The notes under the pieces: model-generated | What the model saw: only the letters and a program-made list of their open reading frames with translations | What the model was told of the DNA's origin: nothing | Database searches by the model: none | Program-made: the position numbers and the translations under genes | NCBI RefSeq assembly: GCF_006334915.2 | Contig: NZ_VDMA02000005.1 | Coordinates: 1 to 64,000 of the forward strand | Source of the DNA: Microbispora catharanthi | GTDB taxonomy: Bacteria > Actinomycetota > Actinomycetes > Streptosporangiales > Streptosporangiaceae | DNA length: 64,000 nucleotides | Direction of reading: 5' to 3' | In this document: positions 42,501-50,487 of the stretch, in pieces | How the letters are laid out: every line of letters begins with the position of its first letter | How positions within the stretch are numbered: position 1 is the stretch's first letter

Positions 42501-43665
42501 GAAACTGAATGTAGCTGCGCCAGCGCACACTGCCGCTGTTGGACTTGCCGACCAGGATCCGGTCGAGGTTGAAGTTGGACCAGCTGTCGGGGTAGTCCGC
42601 GTTGTTGACGAAGGTGTCCATCGGCTCGCCGTCGTACGGCGCGCTCACCCCGTCCGGGCAGTATGTGCTGGAGGGTGTGTCGATTTCACACTCATACCAG
42701 TCGTCATCGACGGCGGCCATGGTCACCGGGTATGCCGTCGCGGGATCGGCCAGGAAGGCCGGGTCCGGACTGTACACCAGATCCGAACCGTCCAGGGTGA
42801 CGGCCGCTCTGCCGACCTTGGCGGCATCCAGGTCACCGCTGGGGTCCGCGGCGACCGCGTCCAGCAGCGGCGCCGGCCGGATGTCGAGGAACGGCTTGCC
42901 GTCCTTGCCCTTCAGCGTGGGCTGGCCCTTGTCGCCCTTACCGAACGAGAGCCCCTTGGGCAGATCCACCGGAATGCGGAAGGTCACCGGTTCGTTCGGC
43001 CGTTCCCGGATGACGAGCTGCTGCCGGAACCCGGTCGGTGTGGCGGTGACGACCAGGTCGATGCCCTTGCCGTACGCCGACGGGTACGTCGCGGTGTTGC
43101 CCTTGAGGTTCGGTTTGGGCAGCTTGCGGGATCCACCGACGCGTGCGGCGGTTTTCGCGTCCTTGCTCTTGATCGCCGTCGTGTCACCACCGGCCGACAG
43201 TGTCAGGTCACCCGTGGTCGCTTTGGGCTTGATGACGCCGTCCGCTTCGACCAGGGTGGTGTCGATCGGGGTGAAGCCGTCGCCGTCGGCGTTCTTGACC
43301 CGGACCGGCTCCAGGTTCAGCTCCATCCGGAGCGTCTTGCCGTCGGGGTTGGCGTACAGCGTGACCGTCTCGGAGTTGCGGTCCGGGATCTCCACCCTCT
43401 TGCCGGACTTGTGGGCCTTGGCCTTGGCCTCTTCGATCACCCGGTCGACGGCACGCCTGCTATCCCTGACCTCCGAGGCTTCGGAACTCTGAGGCGCGGC
43501 CGGTAGTGGCGCTTCTGCCCGGGACGGGATGGCGGCCAGTCCGACGACCATGTTCGTGGCGACGAACAGGACCGCGGTTCGTAGCAATGGGATACCGCGA
43601 CGTTTCGGACATGGCCGTCTGGGCAGCTCAGCCAATTGAGCAGCTTCCGGGGGTGACGGTGTCAC
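36583..43665 (-). CDS. giant exported multidomain protein with C-terminal NucA/NucB DNase domain
   Basis: 2360 residues from GTG 43665 (GTG 43671 is an alternative). A signal/membrane segment lies near residues 20-50 (LLRTAVLFVATNMVVGLAAI). Then come a propeptide-like beta region, a DNRLRE-type domain (about 330-535), a Big_5 Ig-like domain (about 618-725: PRVLTHEPAAGATEVPLDAV), a second beta region and DNRLRE domain (about 1016-1188), four tandem ~115-residue repeats (about 1192-1667), a LamG-like domain (about 1672-1832), and a Lys/Cys-containing region. The last ~130 residues match the NucA/NucB nuclease family, with CDEYPFASTKEG and ALNRFYSDYRVVPGEKFWVK. It is therefore probably a surface-displayed or secreted DNase, perhaps a contact-dependent toxin or a nutrient-scavenging enzyme. 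Long Asp/Ser/Thr-rich beta repeats would form the stalk. Confidence 0.85.
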   Translation of the reverse strand: MTPSPPEAAQLAELPRRPCPKRRGIPLLRTAVLFVATNMVVGLAAIPSRAEAPLPAAPQSSEASEVRDSRRAVDRVIEEAKAKAHKSGKRVEIPDRNSETVTLYANPDGKTLRMELNLEPVRVKNADGDGFTPIDTTLVEADGVIKPKATTGDLTLSAGGDTTAIKSKDAKTAARVGGSRKLPKPNLKGNTATYPSAYGKGIDLVVTATPTGFRQQLVIRERPNEPVTFRIPVDLPKGLSFGKGDKGQPTLKGKDGKPFLDIRPAPLLDAVAADPSGDLDAAKVGRAAVTLDGSDLVYSPDPAFLADPATAYPVTMAAVDDDWYECEIDTPSSTYCPDGVSAPYDGEPMDTFVNNADYPDSWSNFNLDRILVGKSNSGSVRWRSYIQFPLPADGDPFWGSTIENADLTLWNHLSSDCGLSVGSGVTARRVTSDWDELNLTWSNQPSVTSVGANTEFGAYNSANCSGAYAYEWDLIHSVNGIVQAWANGEPNYGIQLTAGNESDTTNWRRYRTRESTYPYPAHAPRLSVDFEPPAPPRQETVVIAVPEPLDTVPSDYDEAVAMSTRAGTTVEEFATIDVPDEAVDGTLANHNGMADTVGTDKLTPEDPNAPEPDDTGDSDGEDVLAPRVLTHEPAAGATEVPLDAVVRVTFTEPVGGVEVTVRAADNTDVPGSLAYNDDDKVVTFTPAQPLAPGTTYSAEVALAADSWDNTMEPYSWSFRTVDEAAGRWTFDEGDGRTAADSSGNDHAASLNDTAEWIAGKSGNAISNVPSQARTAASATAVKQGKAVEVADETTATSITYAQPDGKTFKTEVTTGPVRTRQASGWVPVDTTLAEQGGTLRPKALAEGAVVELSAGGTDPFVQMTADGKSYALRWPTPLPKPTVKGSVATYTDAAGAGADLVVTVLPTGFRHEVVLRQRPSKPLELRIGVEDEGLTLSEGKGGRLLLKGKDKKLVVAGTRPMVSDGSARGLPAKRGKANADVVTKNGRAELVLKPDQAFLADTDTAYPVRVASAVTLPLASDMEVTTFDTADSPAFPDTPYVMAGTMSGFIKSRVHLRFDTTGLQGSTVTGATLSMNTIDSYSCGAALARGIQVARLTGAWNPDNIYWANKPAFTTEDASTNFKGVTSDCPVYPDSMDWNVTGIVQDWAAGAANHGLVLKSPGEADVDNYRVFTSSEDTDFTLPPKLTITTSGPASAPAVGALTITPAQSVDGGVVATSLTPQLAAIVSDTAGGDLTGAFEIEHDPAATSQGAGQIWAGSSAAVASGGQATVSVPAGKLADGWKVRWRARAVNAGASTTSAWSDWQSAAIDVPNPTVAAFQVTPSQVVDGGTVATSLTPALRTTVTDPAAQPLRAEFEVEHDPAAPEGQGTGQIWTGGLDNVTSGTQASVTVPDGKLADGWKVRWRARAVNTATTIGSPWSDWQNLTVDVPDPVSEPAVSALQVTPSQQVDGTTVTPTLTPALLAQISDPAGKPLRAEAEVEHDPTAPSGQGSGQIWAGAADNVPAGTQASIAVPAGTLADGWKVRWRARAVSATAASAWSDWQSFTVGLPKPTATGLTITPATVVDGVTVTTTVTPTLQATLTHPSGQALRAEAEIEHDPAATGQGSGQIWAGAVDGVASGTQASIAVPADTLTDGWKIRWRLRAVAGGAASAWSDWQQVTVDVVQPGEEPLAQTTGPVIRTDQSFTAAAWLRWSDKDGGYTVLEQKGTHQAPFRLGNTAEHGLVFTFTSADATDATVEGVLSGVEPPIDEWFHVAGTYDAATRTATLYLNGTQAGTAQLSFPVWDAQAPLRIGAAMAGSMDETVAYQRPLSAAGVADLFTQAQAAAAPAAPSGKVSPARTSSGITTSASSTAAADDGSFYRRVDLEDCLALDDNYDGDTADTYVTWMKGEYAFGQSRIHESTYNYCWSSYLYVLEFAENPFTGGMVRAAKRSLLKKAKKKNGQQVEVEDDDAFRFRATWVMHTYLGGTGGKEFSEGQLFAQSFKVFTRFDQFAIVDGDGDVKVPSGDLSGIEIASHPGHGLGDCRYQSGSRKERDVSAWHAAPDAEFMFGWPDGIDKNRAHRCEVGVVAFIPGEDVGTGLAIPLWNRKLVDSRFMLEQEKILRHGSGIPVSDWDGAPYTELVPEVQCDWQKLGGPKIPTRIGGCIIPSVPRVFVMSKSKNSDFVEVINHIEKALKQRNNADTAPPKRPGHDWTKPELPPAKTTIALPVNKVIPGNWADVTSKPLTKVNTTDATINRRQFSGLRFTTDAGTTDVKRWPNVPDDFVVPPRELAGVNYCKYYFYDQYAVTRSWYYGVPKAGWLNCDEYPFASTKEGAGRQDGNYSIRAVSKDDNIIHGRALNRFYSDYRVVPGEKFWVKVVS
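38670..40090 (-). repeat. four tandem ~345-360-base coding repeats
   Basis: Within the giant gene, four units each encode a VDG-T-L-P-L opening, EVEHDPAA-type strand, GQIWAG, then DGWKVRWRARAV and ASAWSDWQ. The SDWQ codons fall near 38695, 39038, 39400 and 39755, so the period is about 343-358 bases. They probably form stalk domains. Confidence 0.85.
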
Positions 43666-43957
43666 GCACACTCCACTTCCAGCGAATTGAAAAAAGCACA
43701 ATTAGGGAAATTCAGCCGGACGATAGAAACGCGCGTCAAGATCAACCGGGTGTGATCATCTGCTGAAGCGGCAGGACGACAGGAGAAAAGGAAAAGGCCC
43801 GTTCAAGAGGGTGATCGACCCTCCCGGGACCACCCTCATGAGGTGCATGGTCACTACCGCCTGTTAGTTTTCCCAGGCATGTTTGAAAAGGTCATCGGCT
43901 TCCCGGAGACGACGGCACGATCTTCTCCTTGGTCCGATTTGTCGCCATAATGTGCGT
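43666..43957. other. gap with hairpin; promoter region of the giant gene and left side of an IS5 remnant
   Basis: 292 bases. GAGGGTG (43807-43813) pairs with CACCCTC (43831-43837), and GAGGGT/ACCCTC form a smaller hairpin inside. The A-rich stretch 43690-43710 before the giant gene could hold its promoter, but no clear -35/-10 pair is visible. Confidence 0.4.
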
Positions 43958-44407
43958 GTGCCCCCTCGCCGTTACCCCTCCGACCTCACCGATGCGCAGT
44001 GGGAACAGGTCCAACCCTTGCTGCCGGCACCCAGCATGGACGGGCGCCCGGAGAAGCATCCCCGCCGTGAGATCGTGAATGCGATCCTGTACCTGGTGCG
44101 ATCAGGCTGTCCCTGGCGATACCTGCCCACGGACCTGCCGCCCTGGCAGACGGTCTATTGGCACTTCCAGCGATGGGAGCAGGCAGGGGTCATCGCCACA
44201 CTGCTGTCCGAACTAGGCATCAGGGCCCGTCCGCAGACTCTCCTTGATGCCGGCGATGCCGGCACCATACGCGGTGACGTCGCCAAGAAGAACGGCCGGA
44301 AGCGCCTCATCCCCGACATAACCCGGCCATTGGTTGCCCTCTCGGTGATGGCCGCCAGTTTCCGGGAGCGTGATTATGTCGAGCAGGCCATGTTTTGGAT
44401 GTCCTGA
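43958..44407 (+). pseudogene. IS5-family transposase, internally deleted
   Basis: From GTG 43958 the N-terminal domain is intact: RRYPSDLTDAQWEQVQPLLP, NAILYLVRSGCPWRYLPTDL and PPWQTVYWHFQRWEQAGV. The catalytic DDE part is collapsed: the stretch from LLDAGDAGTIRGDVAKKNGR to SVMAASFRERDYVEQAMF replaces most of it. The product would be 149 residues instead of about 270, so it should be inactive. Confidence 0.75.
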
Positions 44408-44733
44408 CAAGGTTGGACGGCTTCCGGTCCCCACCCGATCGCCACACAGCGAAACCGCCAGCACACTCATTGCCGATCTCAAACACCGTCCACCGCCAGT
44501 GAGGGTGACGCCGGAAGTGATCCGCATCACATTTTGCGCCGTCACTGCGGCTGCTGAACTGATTGCCAGGTGAGCTTGTTCCGCTTCGACGGACACCGTT
44601 GGTGTGGTGGTCAGGCCGCGCGATTTTCTTCGTAGCCGGCTGTGCCGCATCGAGGACGCGGCCGCCGACGTGCCGGCCGCCACCCCGACGGAACCGGTCG
44701 GGGCGGCGGCGCGTGGCTGTGATGAGGCGGCGG
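44408..44733. other. 326-base gap, no gene seen
   Basis: Between the IS5 remnant and the SGNH hydrolase stop. I see no convincing gene; some of it may be further degraded element sequence. Confidence 0.5.
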
Positions 44734-46425
44734 TTACTCGAAGATCAGTCCCACGCCCGGGACGCACTTGGGCTTCTTGGGAGCCCAAAGGAGGCCGTCG
44801 ATGACCGTCGGAGTCTGCAGCGGTCCGCCTTGAACCCGCACCCCCGTGTAGAACTCATAGCGGACCGGCCGGAAGATGTCGCACGGGTCCTTGGGAATGT
44901 AGTCGGCCGGGATCCAGGTCGACCCGCCGCCACCGCCACCGCCGCCGGGTGAACCTGTGTCAGGGCCGCCCGGAACCGGCTCGCCGGGGAACGGGAGGAC
45001 TCTGCTGGGGTCGAACCAGAGGTCGGTCGACAGGACGATGCCGGTCGGGGTGATGGCGCGGCACACGCTGTCGATGTCGGTCTCCTCACAGAGCTGCGAG
45101 GAGTTGGTGTACGCCCACTGCCCGACCGCCTGGATCTCATCCGGCGTCGCGCCGGCCAACGGCTGCGGGTTGATGGTCAGGTGGTCGAAGTTCGGCCCCT
45201 GCGGGAAGAGGGCCGGCATCTTGGCCGCCAGGAAGGTCGCGAGCGCCTTGCCGATGGCCACCGCACCGAGCTCGTTCGGGTGGAAGCTCTCCTGGAACGA
45301 CTGGAAGATCTTGCCGCTAAAGAGCACATCCGGGCGGCGCACGAGGCCCTGGAAGTACGAGTCGGGCTGGCCGAGCTCATGTCCCGCGACCACGCTGGTG
45401 CCGTTCGGCCCGGCCGTGTTCGGGTCGAAAATGTGGACCTTGGTGTTCGGATAGCTGGCCTGGAACTGCGCCACCCCGTCCCGGATGGCCTGGTTCACCT
45501 TGGCCGCGAAGGGATACATCAAGTCCATGGTGTGGCCGGTGATCTCCTCGATGCCGGTGTTGCCCGACGCCTTGACCCCCAGCGGGTAGAGCGCCACGAC
45601 GATCTCCGCCACCGGGTTGGTCTCCCGGACACTCTCCAGTCCCTGGGCGACCTTGTTCGGCAGGGGGTCGATTCGCGACTGCAGCCGGCCCACCTCCAGG
45701 GCGACCGACTGCTCCTGGTCGGTCTGCCAGAGGAACACTCCGAAGCGGCCGGAGGCCGGGTTCAGGTACGCCTCGGCCGCGGTGCTGACCAGGTCGGCGA
45801 AACCGGCGTCGTTGCCGCCGAGCCCGAAGTAGGCGATCTTGGCCATGGTCGGGACGTCCTGGGCCTGTGGCGGATTACGGACGACCGTTCCGCCCTTCTT
45901 CTCCATCTGCGCCTCGTCCAGGTGTTTGATCCATGCGCCGGACGAAGCATGGAAGAAGAGCCGGTCGCGTCCGATGAACGCCTCCATCGTCTCCGACCTG
46001 AGGGTCAGCCTGCGTAGCGGGTTGCGGCCCATTTCCAGGGCCGCCCAGGCCACGTAGAAGGGGGCCAGACCGGACCTGTGGGTCCAGTCCTCGCTACCGT
46101 CGGCCTTCGGCACGTACGCGTGGTTGTGGCTCGCACCCTCACCGCTGGTGTAGCTGTCGCCGTAGACGACCGCGTCGTACGGATCCGGTCCCAGGTCGAC
46201 ACAGGTCGGCGGGCACGGTAGCGGGACCGGTAGCGGCGGGCGCGTCGGGAACGGAGCGCCGGACGGCAGCGGCGAGAACGTCGGTAACGAGAACGGAGAT
46301 CGACTCGGCAGCGGTATCGGATCGGCGCTGGCCACAGTGGCCGGCAGGAGCAGCCCCAGGGCGGCGAACAACGTCGTCAGTACGACGTATGCCCGGGTAC
46401 GTCTTGGCACACGGGAGGGTGACAT
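44734..46425 (-). CDS. secreted SGNH/GDSL-type hydrolase
   Basis: 563 residues from ATG 46425 (GAGAGAGG upstream). A signal peptide runs to about residue 34 (GLLLPATVASA before DP), then a Pro/Ser-rich linker. The SGNH blocks are DAVVYGDSYTSGEGASHNH (Ser nucleophile in GDS), GLGGNDAGF (block III) and SFHPNELGAVAIG with the catalytic His and a nearby Asp or Asn. A Gly-rich run of nine residues precedes the C-terminal ~60 residues. It is probably an extracellular esterase, lipase or acyl-polysaccharide hydrolase. Its neighbours do not name the substrate. Confidence 0.9.
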   Translation of the reverse strand: MSPSRVPRRTRAYVVLTTLFAALGLLLPATVASADPIPLPSRSPFSLPTFSPLPSGAPFPTRPPLPVPLPCPPTCVDLGPDPYDAVVYGDSYTSGEGASHNHAYVPKADGSEDWTHRSGLAPFYVAWAALEMGRNPLRRLTLRSETMEAFIGRDRLFFHASSGAWIKHLDEAQMEKKGGTVVRNPPQAQDVPTMAKIAYFGLGGNDAGFADLVSTAAEAYLNPASGRFGVFLWQTDQEQSVALEVGRLQSRIDPLPNKVAQGLESVRETNPVAEIVVALYPLGVKASGNTGIEEITGHTMDLMYPFAAKVNQAIRDGVAQFQASYPNTKVHIFDPNTAGPNGTSVVAGHELGQPDSYFQGLVRRPDVLFSGKIFQSFQESFHPNELGAVAIGKALATFLAAKMPALFPQGPNFDHLTINPQPLAGATPDEIQAVGQWAYTNSSQLCEETDIDSVCRAITPTGIVLSTDLWFDPSRVLPFPGEPVPGGPDTGSPGGGGGGGGSTWIPADYIPKDPCDIFRPVRYEFYTGVRVQGGPLQTPTVIDGLLWAPKKPKCVPGVGLIFE

Positions 46426-46515
46426 GCGAACCTCTCTCGGTGATCGCGTGGCTTGCCGCAGCAGCATGCTCCACGGCGGCCGTCGCTAGCATCGGGCGGT
46501 TCCCTACCGCACCCC

Positions 46516-49380
46516 CTACATCGATCCGGCGTCCGGGCCGGCGGCTGCCCGGTCGTCCCCGGCCCGCGCGTCCGCGGCCAGGTGCTGGGTGAGCGTGACG
46601 CGCGACTGGACACCGAGCTTGGCGAAAATGCGCGAGAGGTGAGCCTCCACCGTCTTGGGGCTCAGGTACAGCCGCTCCGCGATCTGCTGGTTGGTCAGCC
46701 CGTCCACCGCGAGGTCGGCGATCTGCCGTTCCCGGGTGGTGAGCGCGGAGAGCGGACCGGCCGGTTGGCGCCGTCCCCGGGGCGCTCGGGCGGCCAGCCG
46801 GCGTTCGTCGCGGGTCAACGCGGCGGAAAGCCAGGCCGCCCCGGTGGCGGCGTACAGGGATTTGGCCCGGCCTATCTCGTTGCGGACCTTCGCGACCGAA
46901 CCCAGAGCGGCATACAGTTCGGCGGCGAGTTGCCGCGTGAGCCCCTCCTCGACCGGCGCGCCGGCGGCGGCGAAATGGTCGGCGCCCCGTGCCGCGTGAA
47001 CGGCCGCTTCCTTCGATCTCCCGGAGAGCATGAGCACCTTCGCCTGCGCTCGATGCGCAGACCCCAGCTGATGAGCCAGACCCGACTTCATCGCCCGGGA
47101 AAGGGCCTGTTCGGCGAGCGGGCCGGCCTCGGACTGGGCACCGGCAACGGCTGTGATCACCGCCTGGAGGGCCAGGCAGCACGTCGTGGTCGGCTCGTCG
47201 CCCGGGTCCTCCCAGGTCAGCATGGCGAGAGCGCGGTCCGGTTGCCCGGCCTCGGCGTAGACCAGCGCGAGGTCGAGCTGCGCCAGCCCGGACCACCAGC
47301 CGGACCGGGGCCGGGTCCCGGAGATCCGTTCGGCCAGCTCCAGGGCGGCCCGCGGCCCGTCCCGCCACAACAGCGGACGCAGCAACAGGATGCTGGACAT
47401 GGCCAGGGTCTCCCGGCTGTGGATCAGCCGGGACGACTCGCGGGCCTCCTCGGCGGCGGTCATCGCCTCGGACAGCCGTCCCTGCCGCTCGTTCAGCGCG
47501 GACAAGGCGATGAGCAGGTACGGCACGCTGTGGCTACGCCCGGCACGGTAGGCGATGTCCAGCCCGCGGCGCAGATGTCGCGAGGCGTCGTCGTAACGTC
47601 GCAGGTGGATCTCGACCCAGGCCAGCGGTGCGATCAACTCAAGGTGCGGTGCGAGTACGTCGTCGGTCATGGCGTCCGTCAGCCACGCCGCCCGGTCGGT
47701 CTCGCGTCGGCTCTGTGCCACGTGGCCGTCGCGCAGGCTGGCCAGCGCGTGGATGGTGCGGGCGGCTGATTCCAGCGCCTCGTCGTCCGCGTCCCTCAGG
47801 GACCGGATCGCGTCGGCGGCCACGAGCCGGGCCTTTCCCGGCTCCCGCCCCATCAACTCGACCGCGGCCAGCCCGACCTGGGCCAGGCTGGTCGACCGGT
47901 CCCGTACGTGCGGCCGGGTCAGCTCGGTGGTGAGAAGTGCTCTCGCCTCGTCGTAGTCGCCGAGCAGGCGATAGATCATCGAGGAGAAGCTCACCGCCGC
48001 GATCCGCAGCGGCCCCGGCGCCCGCATCACCTCCTGCAGGATCTGCCGGCTGGCTGCCAGATCGCCGGTCACGCCCAGTGCGCGGCCCAGTGCCCATTGC
48101 AGTTGGACTCGCCACAACGCCCGGTCCGCCTCATCCGGCAGCAACCGGATCGCTGTCCGCAACAGCCGGACGGCGGTGGACGGAGCGGCGTCCAGTGCCG
48201 CCGAGGCCGCCGCCTCCAACGTTCGCACCGCCTGCACGTCGCCGTGCTGCGCCGATCGTGCGATGTGGTGGGCCAGCAGTTGCAGCGGGCCGCCGTTGCC
48301 ACGCAGATACTCCGCCGCCCGTTCGTGTGCGCGCGAGCGCCAGGCCGCGCCGGACATCCAGTACGCCGCCGCCCGGGCCAGGGGGTGACGGAACCGGAAC
48401 GTGGCGTCGGCCTCGACCACCAGGCCCACGCCGATCAGGTAGTCGATGGCGCGATCGAGGGCGGCCTCTGGCAGTTGGGTGATGGACGCGAGGAGGTCCA
48501 GCGAAATCGGTTCTCCGGCCACCGCCGCCGCACAGGCCACCTGCCGGACATCCGGCGTCAGGGCGGTCAGCTCGGTGCTGAGTACGTCGAGCAGTGCCCG
48601 TTCGGGTGCGCCGGTTGCCGTGCCACCGGCCTCCGCGAGGGCGGTCAGCGTCTCCACGCCGGCGTCGGCGAGCACCTGAAGGTAGAGCGGGTTTCCTTGG
48701 GTGGTGCGATACAGCAGTCGTCGCCGGCCGCGGTCCGCCTCCGGCAACAGCGCCGCCACGTCGGTCTCGCTCAGCGGGGCGAGACCGATGTGGACGGCGG
48801 CCTCGCCGAGTTCGGCCATGGCCCGGGCGATGCCCGCGGGCACCTGGGCCGCGCGGTACGCGGTGGCGAGCAGCAACGGCGCCCGCGGCGGGCGGCGCAG
48901 CAGGTACTCGGTCAGCTCCATAGACGGCTGATCCGCCCAGTGCAGGTCGTCGAGCACGATGGCGACCGGGCCGACGGCCCCCTGGTCTTCGATGAGCCGG
49001 CGCGCGCGTTGGAAGAGCCGGTAGCGTCCGAGCCCCGCGCGCCGGGCCTCGGACGGGCCTGTGGCGTCCAGCAGTAACTCGGTCAGCGCACCCTGCGCGT
49101 CCCGGCTCGGATCACCCGGCTGGGGTTCGAACGCCGCGATGAAGACCCCGAACGGTACGTCACGTTCGAACTCGGTCGCTTGACCGTGATGGACGGCGAA
49201 GCCACTGGCCCGGGCCAGCTCGGCCAGCTCGGCGAGTAAACGGGTCTTCCCCATCCCCGGGTCGCCACGAACCGCCACGGCCCGTAGCGCTCCGTCCGCC
49301 GCGCCCGACACGGCCCTCGCGAGGAGGCTGAGCTCAGAGTCACGACCGATCAGCCTGCCGTATGTCGGTCCGTTGGCCAT
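46516..49380 (-). CDS. large ATP-binding LuxR-family regulator (LAL type)
   Basis: 954 residues. YGRLIGRDSELSLLARAVSG and Walker A VRGDPGMGKTRLLAEL open an AAA-ATPase domain, with Walker B AIVLDDLHWAD. A long TPR-like helical region occupies residues about 300-860. The C-terminal LuxR helix-turn-helix is LTTRERQIADLAVDGLTNQQ then SPKTVEAHLSRIFAKLGVQS. LAL proteins are ATP-dependent activators (MalT-like), often of secondary metabolism or sugar use. The SGNH hydrolase gene follows 90 bases behind on the same strand and could be a target. Confidence 0.9.
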   Translation of the reverse strand: MANGPTYGRLIGRDSELSLLARAVSGAADGALRAVAVRGDPGMGKTRLLAELAELARASGFAVHHGQATEFERDVPFGVFIAAFEPQPGDPSRDAQGALTELLLDATGPSEARRAGLGRYRLFQRARRLIEDQGAVGPVAIVLDDLHWADQPSMELTEYLLRRPPRAPLLLATAYRAAQVPAGIARAMAELGEAAVHIGLAPLSETDVAALLPEADRGRRRLLYRTTQGNPLYLQVLADAGVETLTALAEAGGTATGAPERALLDVLSTELTALTPDVRQVACAAAVAGEPISLDLLASITQLPEAALDRAIDYLIGVGLVVEADATFRFRHPLARAAAYWMSGAAWRSRAHERAAEYLRGNGGPLQLLAHHIARSAQHGDVQAVRTLEAAASAALDAAPSTAVRLLRTAIRLLPDEADRALWRVQLQWALGRALGVTGDLAASRQILQEVMRAPGPLRIAAVSFSSMIYRLLGDYDEARALLTTELTRPHVRDRSTSLAQVGLAAVELMGREPGKARLVAADAIRSLRDADDEALESAARTIHALASLRDGHVAQSRRETDRAAWLTDAMTDDVLAPHLELIAPLAWVEIHLRRYDDASRHLRRGLDIAYRAGRSHSVPYLLIALSALNERQGRLSEAMTAAEEARESSRLIHSRETLAMSSILLLRPLLWRDGPRAALELAERISGTRPRSGWWSGLAQLDLALVYAEAGQPDRALAMLTWEDPGDEPTTTCCLALQAVITAVAGAQSEAGPLAEQALSRAMKSGLAHQLGSAHRAQAKVLMLSGRSKEAAVHAARGADHFAAAGAPVEEGLTRQLAAELYAALGSVAKVRNEIGRAKSLYAATGAAWLSAALTRDERRLAARAPRGRRQPAGPLSALTTRERQIADLAVDGLTNQQIAERLYLSPKTVEAHLSRIFAKLGVQSRVTLTQHLAADARAGDDRAAAGPDAGSM

Positions 49381-49483
49381 CTCGCCCTGCCCGAGTCCGG
49401 TGAGTGAAGACAGCAGACACCCAGCCTATTGGGATGATCGTCAGTTGGGAATACGTCGCTGTTTCCGGCACATCAGACAGATC

Positions 49484-49853
49484 TCAGGCCAGTGGCACCA
49501 TGTCGTTGCCGAGCAGGTTCTTGGGCGGCACCCTGCGACGGGAGTGAGGCCATACGACCGGCTGCCGCTGGTCATGGTCGACGCCGCGGGCGTAGCCGTC
49601 GCCGAGGTTCGGCCAGCAGGTACCGTCGTCAGCCGGCACCCGCCGGGCCTCCGCGAACGCGGCGCGGAGGTTCTCCACGGACTCGACGGGCGTCGGCTCC
49701 TGTCCGCACTCCTCGGGGCAGTGGTCGCGCAGCCCGTAGTAGGGCGGGCTGGTCACCAGGCAGTCCACGGACCGGTCGGGCATCTCGAAGAGCACCGCAC
49801 GAGCGTCGCCGAGGGGTGGCGTGGTCGTCTCGCCAGTACGGAACCCTCATCAC
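49484..49853 (-). pseudogene. truncated, frameshifted site-specific DNA methyltransferase
   Basis: The start ATGAGGGTTCCG at about 49853 encodes RVPYWRDDHATP. After one frameshift the main frame reads LFEMPDRSVDCLVTSPPYYG, with the amino-methyltransferase catalytic motif SPPY, then LRDHCPEECGQEPTPVESVE and RVPADDGTCWPNLGDGY. Family members continue for another 150-250 residues. Here the frame ends shortly after KNLLGNDMV. Confidence 0.75.
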
Positions 49854-49856
49854 GCC

Positions 49857-49993
49857 TCCCGAGCTACGGCATCGGGCGCGGCGTCGGCACCAAGGGGTTC
49901 GACTGCTCAGGGCTCGCCGAATACGCCTGGAGCAAGGCGGGGGTCAGCATCGGCGGCCACACCTCGGTCCAATGGACCTCCGGCGTCCATGTA
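49857..49993 (+). pseudogene. NlpC/P60 peptidase fragment
   Basis: YGIGRGVGTKGFDCSGLAEY then AWSKAGVSIGGHTSVQW carries the NlpC/P60 catalytic Cys block (DCSGL). Only this piece of a cell-wall endopeptidase remains, joined in frame to an IS256 transposase tail. Confidence 0.7.
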
Positions 49994-50013
49994 CCGCGGC
50001 CAACGCCAACGGC

Positions 50014-50218
50014 CAGAAAGGAGATCCGCCGTCGCACCGACGTCGTGGGCATCTTCCCCGACCGCGCTGCCATCATCCGGCTCGCCGGCGCCGTACTCAC
50101 CGAACAGACCGAAGCCCGCCTCTACATAGGCCTGGACGTCTTGGCCAAAGCACGCCTTCGCGTGATCTGCGGCGACGCACCGAACCAGGAACGACTCCCC
50201 GGCGCCCTCACCGCTTAA
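50014..50218 (+). pseudogene. IS256-family transposase C-terminal remnant
   Basis: KEIRRRTDVVGIFPDRAAII then RLAGAVLTEQTEARLYIGLD matches the conserved end of Mutator/IS256 transposases (NKEI-RRT-VVGIFPN-AA--RL-GAVL-E). The catalytic part is missing. Confidence 0.8.
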
Positions 50219-50487
50219 CCTGCACAAACGGATCACGCGGTGGCAGGCTCTATACACCACCTCCGCGGACGTGACCGCTTCCAGACCAACCATGTCAGCC
50301 GCCGCTGCAACAGGGGATCGGAATGCCCACCTCTCTGAGCTCCGAATGTGCCTCCCCGCCGCACTCCATCTGAAAGCTCAGCTCGTCACGATCTGCCCCT
50401 GCCAGCCTTGATGCATCTGGGTGATGACGTCGAACACACACGACGCGATGGCCCACATGAACCGAATGACGCCCATAAGGTCGTCCC
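50219..50487. other. gap before the DUF1963 gene, no gene seen
   Basis: 269 bases following the IS256 tail. No gene is supported; some bases may be the right end of the old element. Confidence 0.4.

Noticed and set aside
40933..43506. An 857-codon open frame on the plus strand opposite the giant gene
   Set aside because: Antisense shadow of the giant exported protein; no domain or ribosome site.
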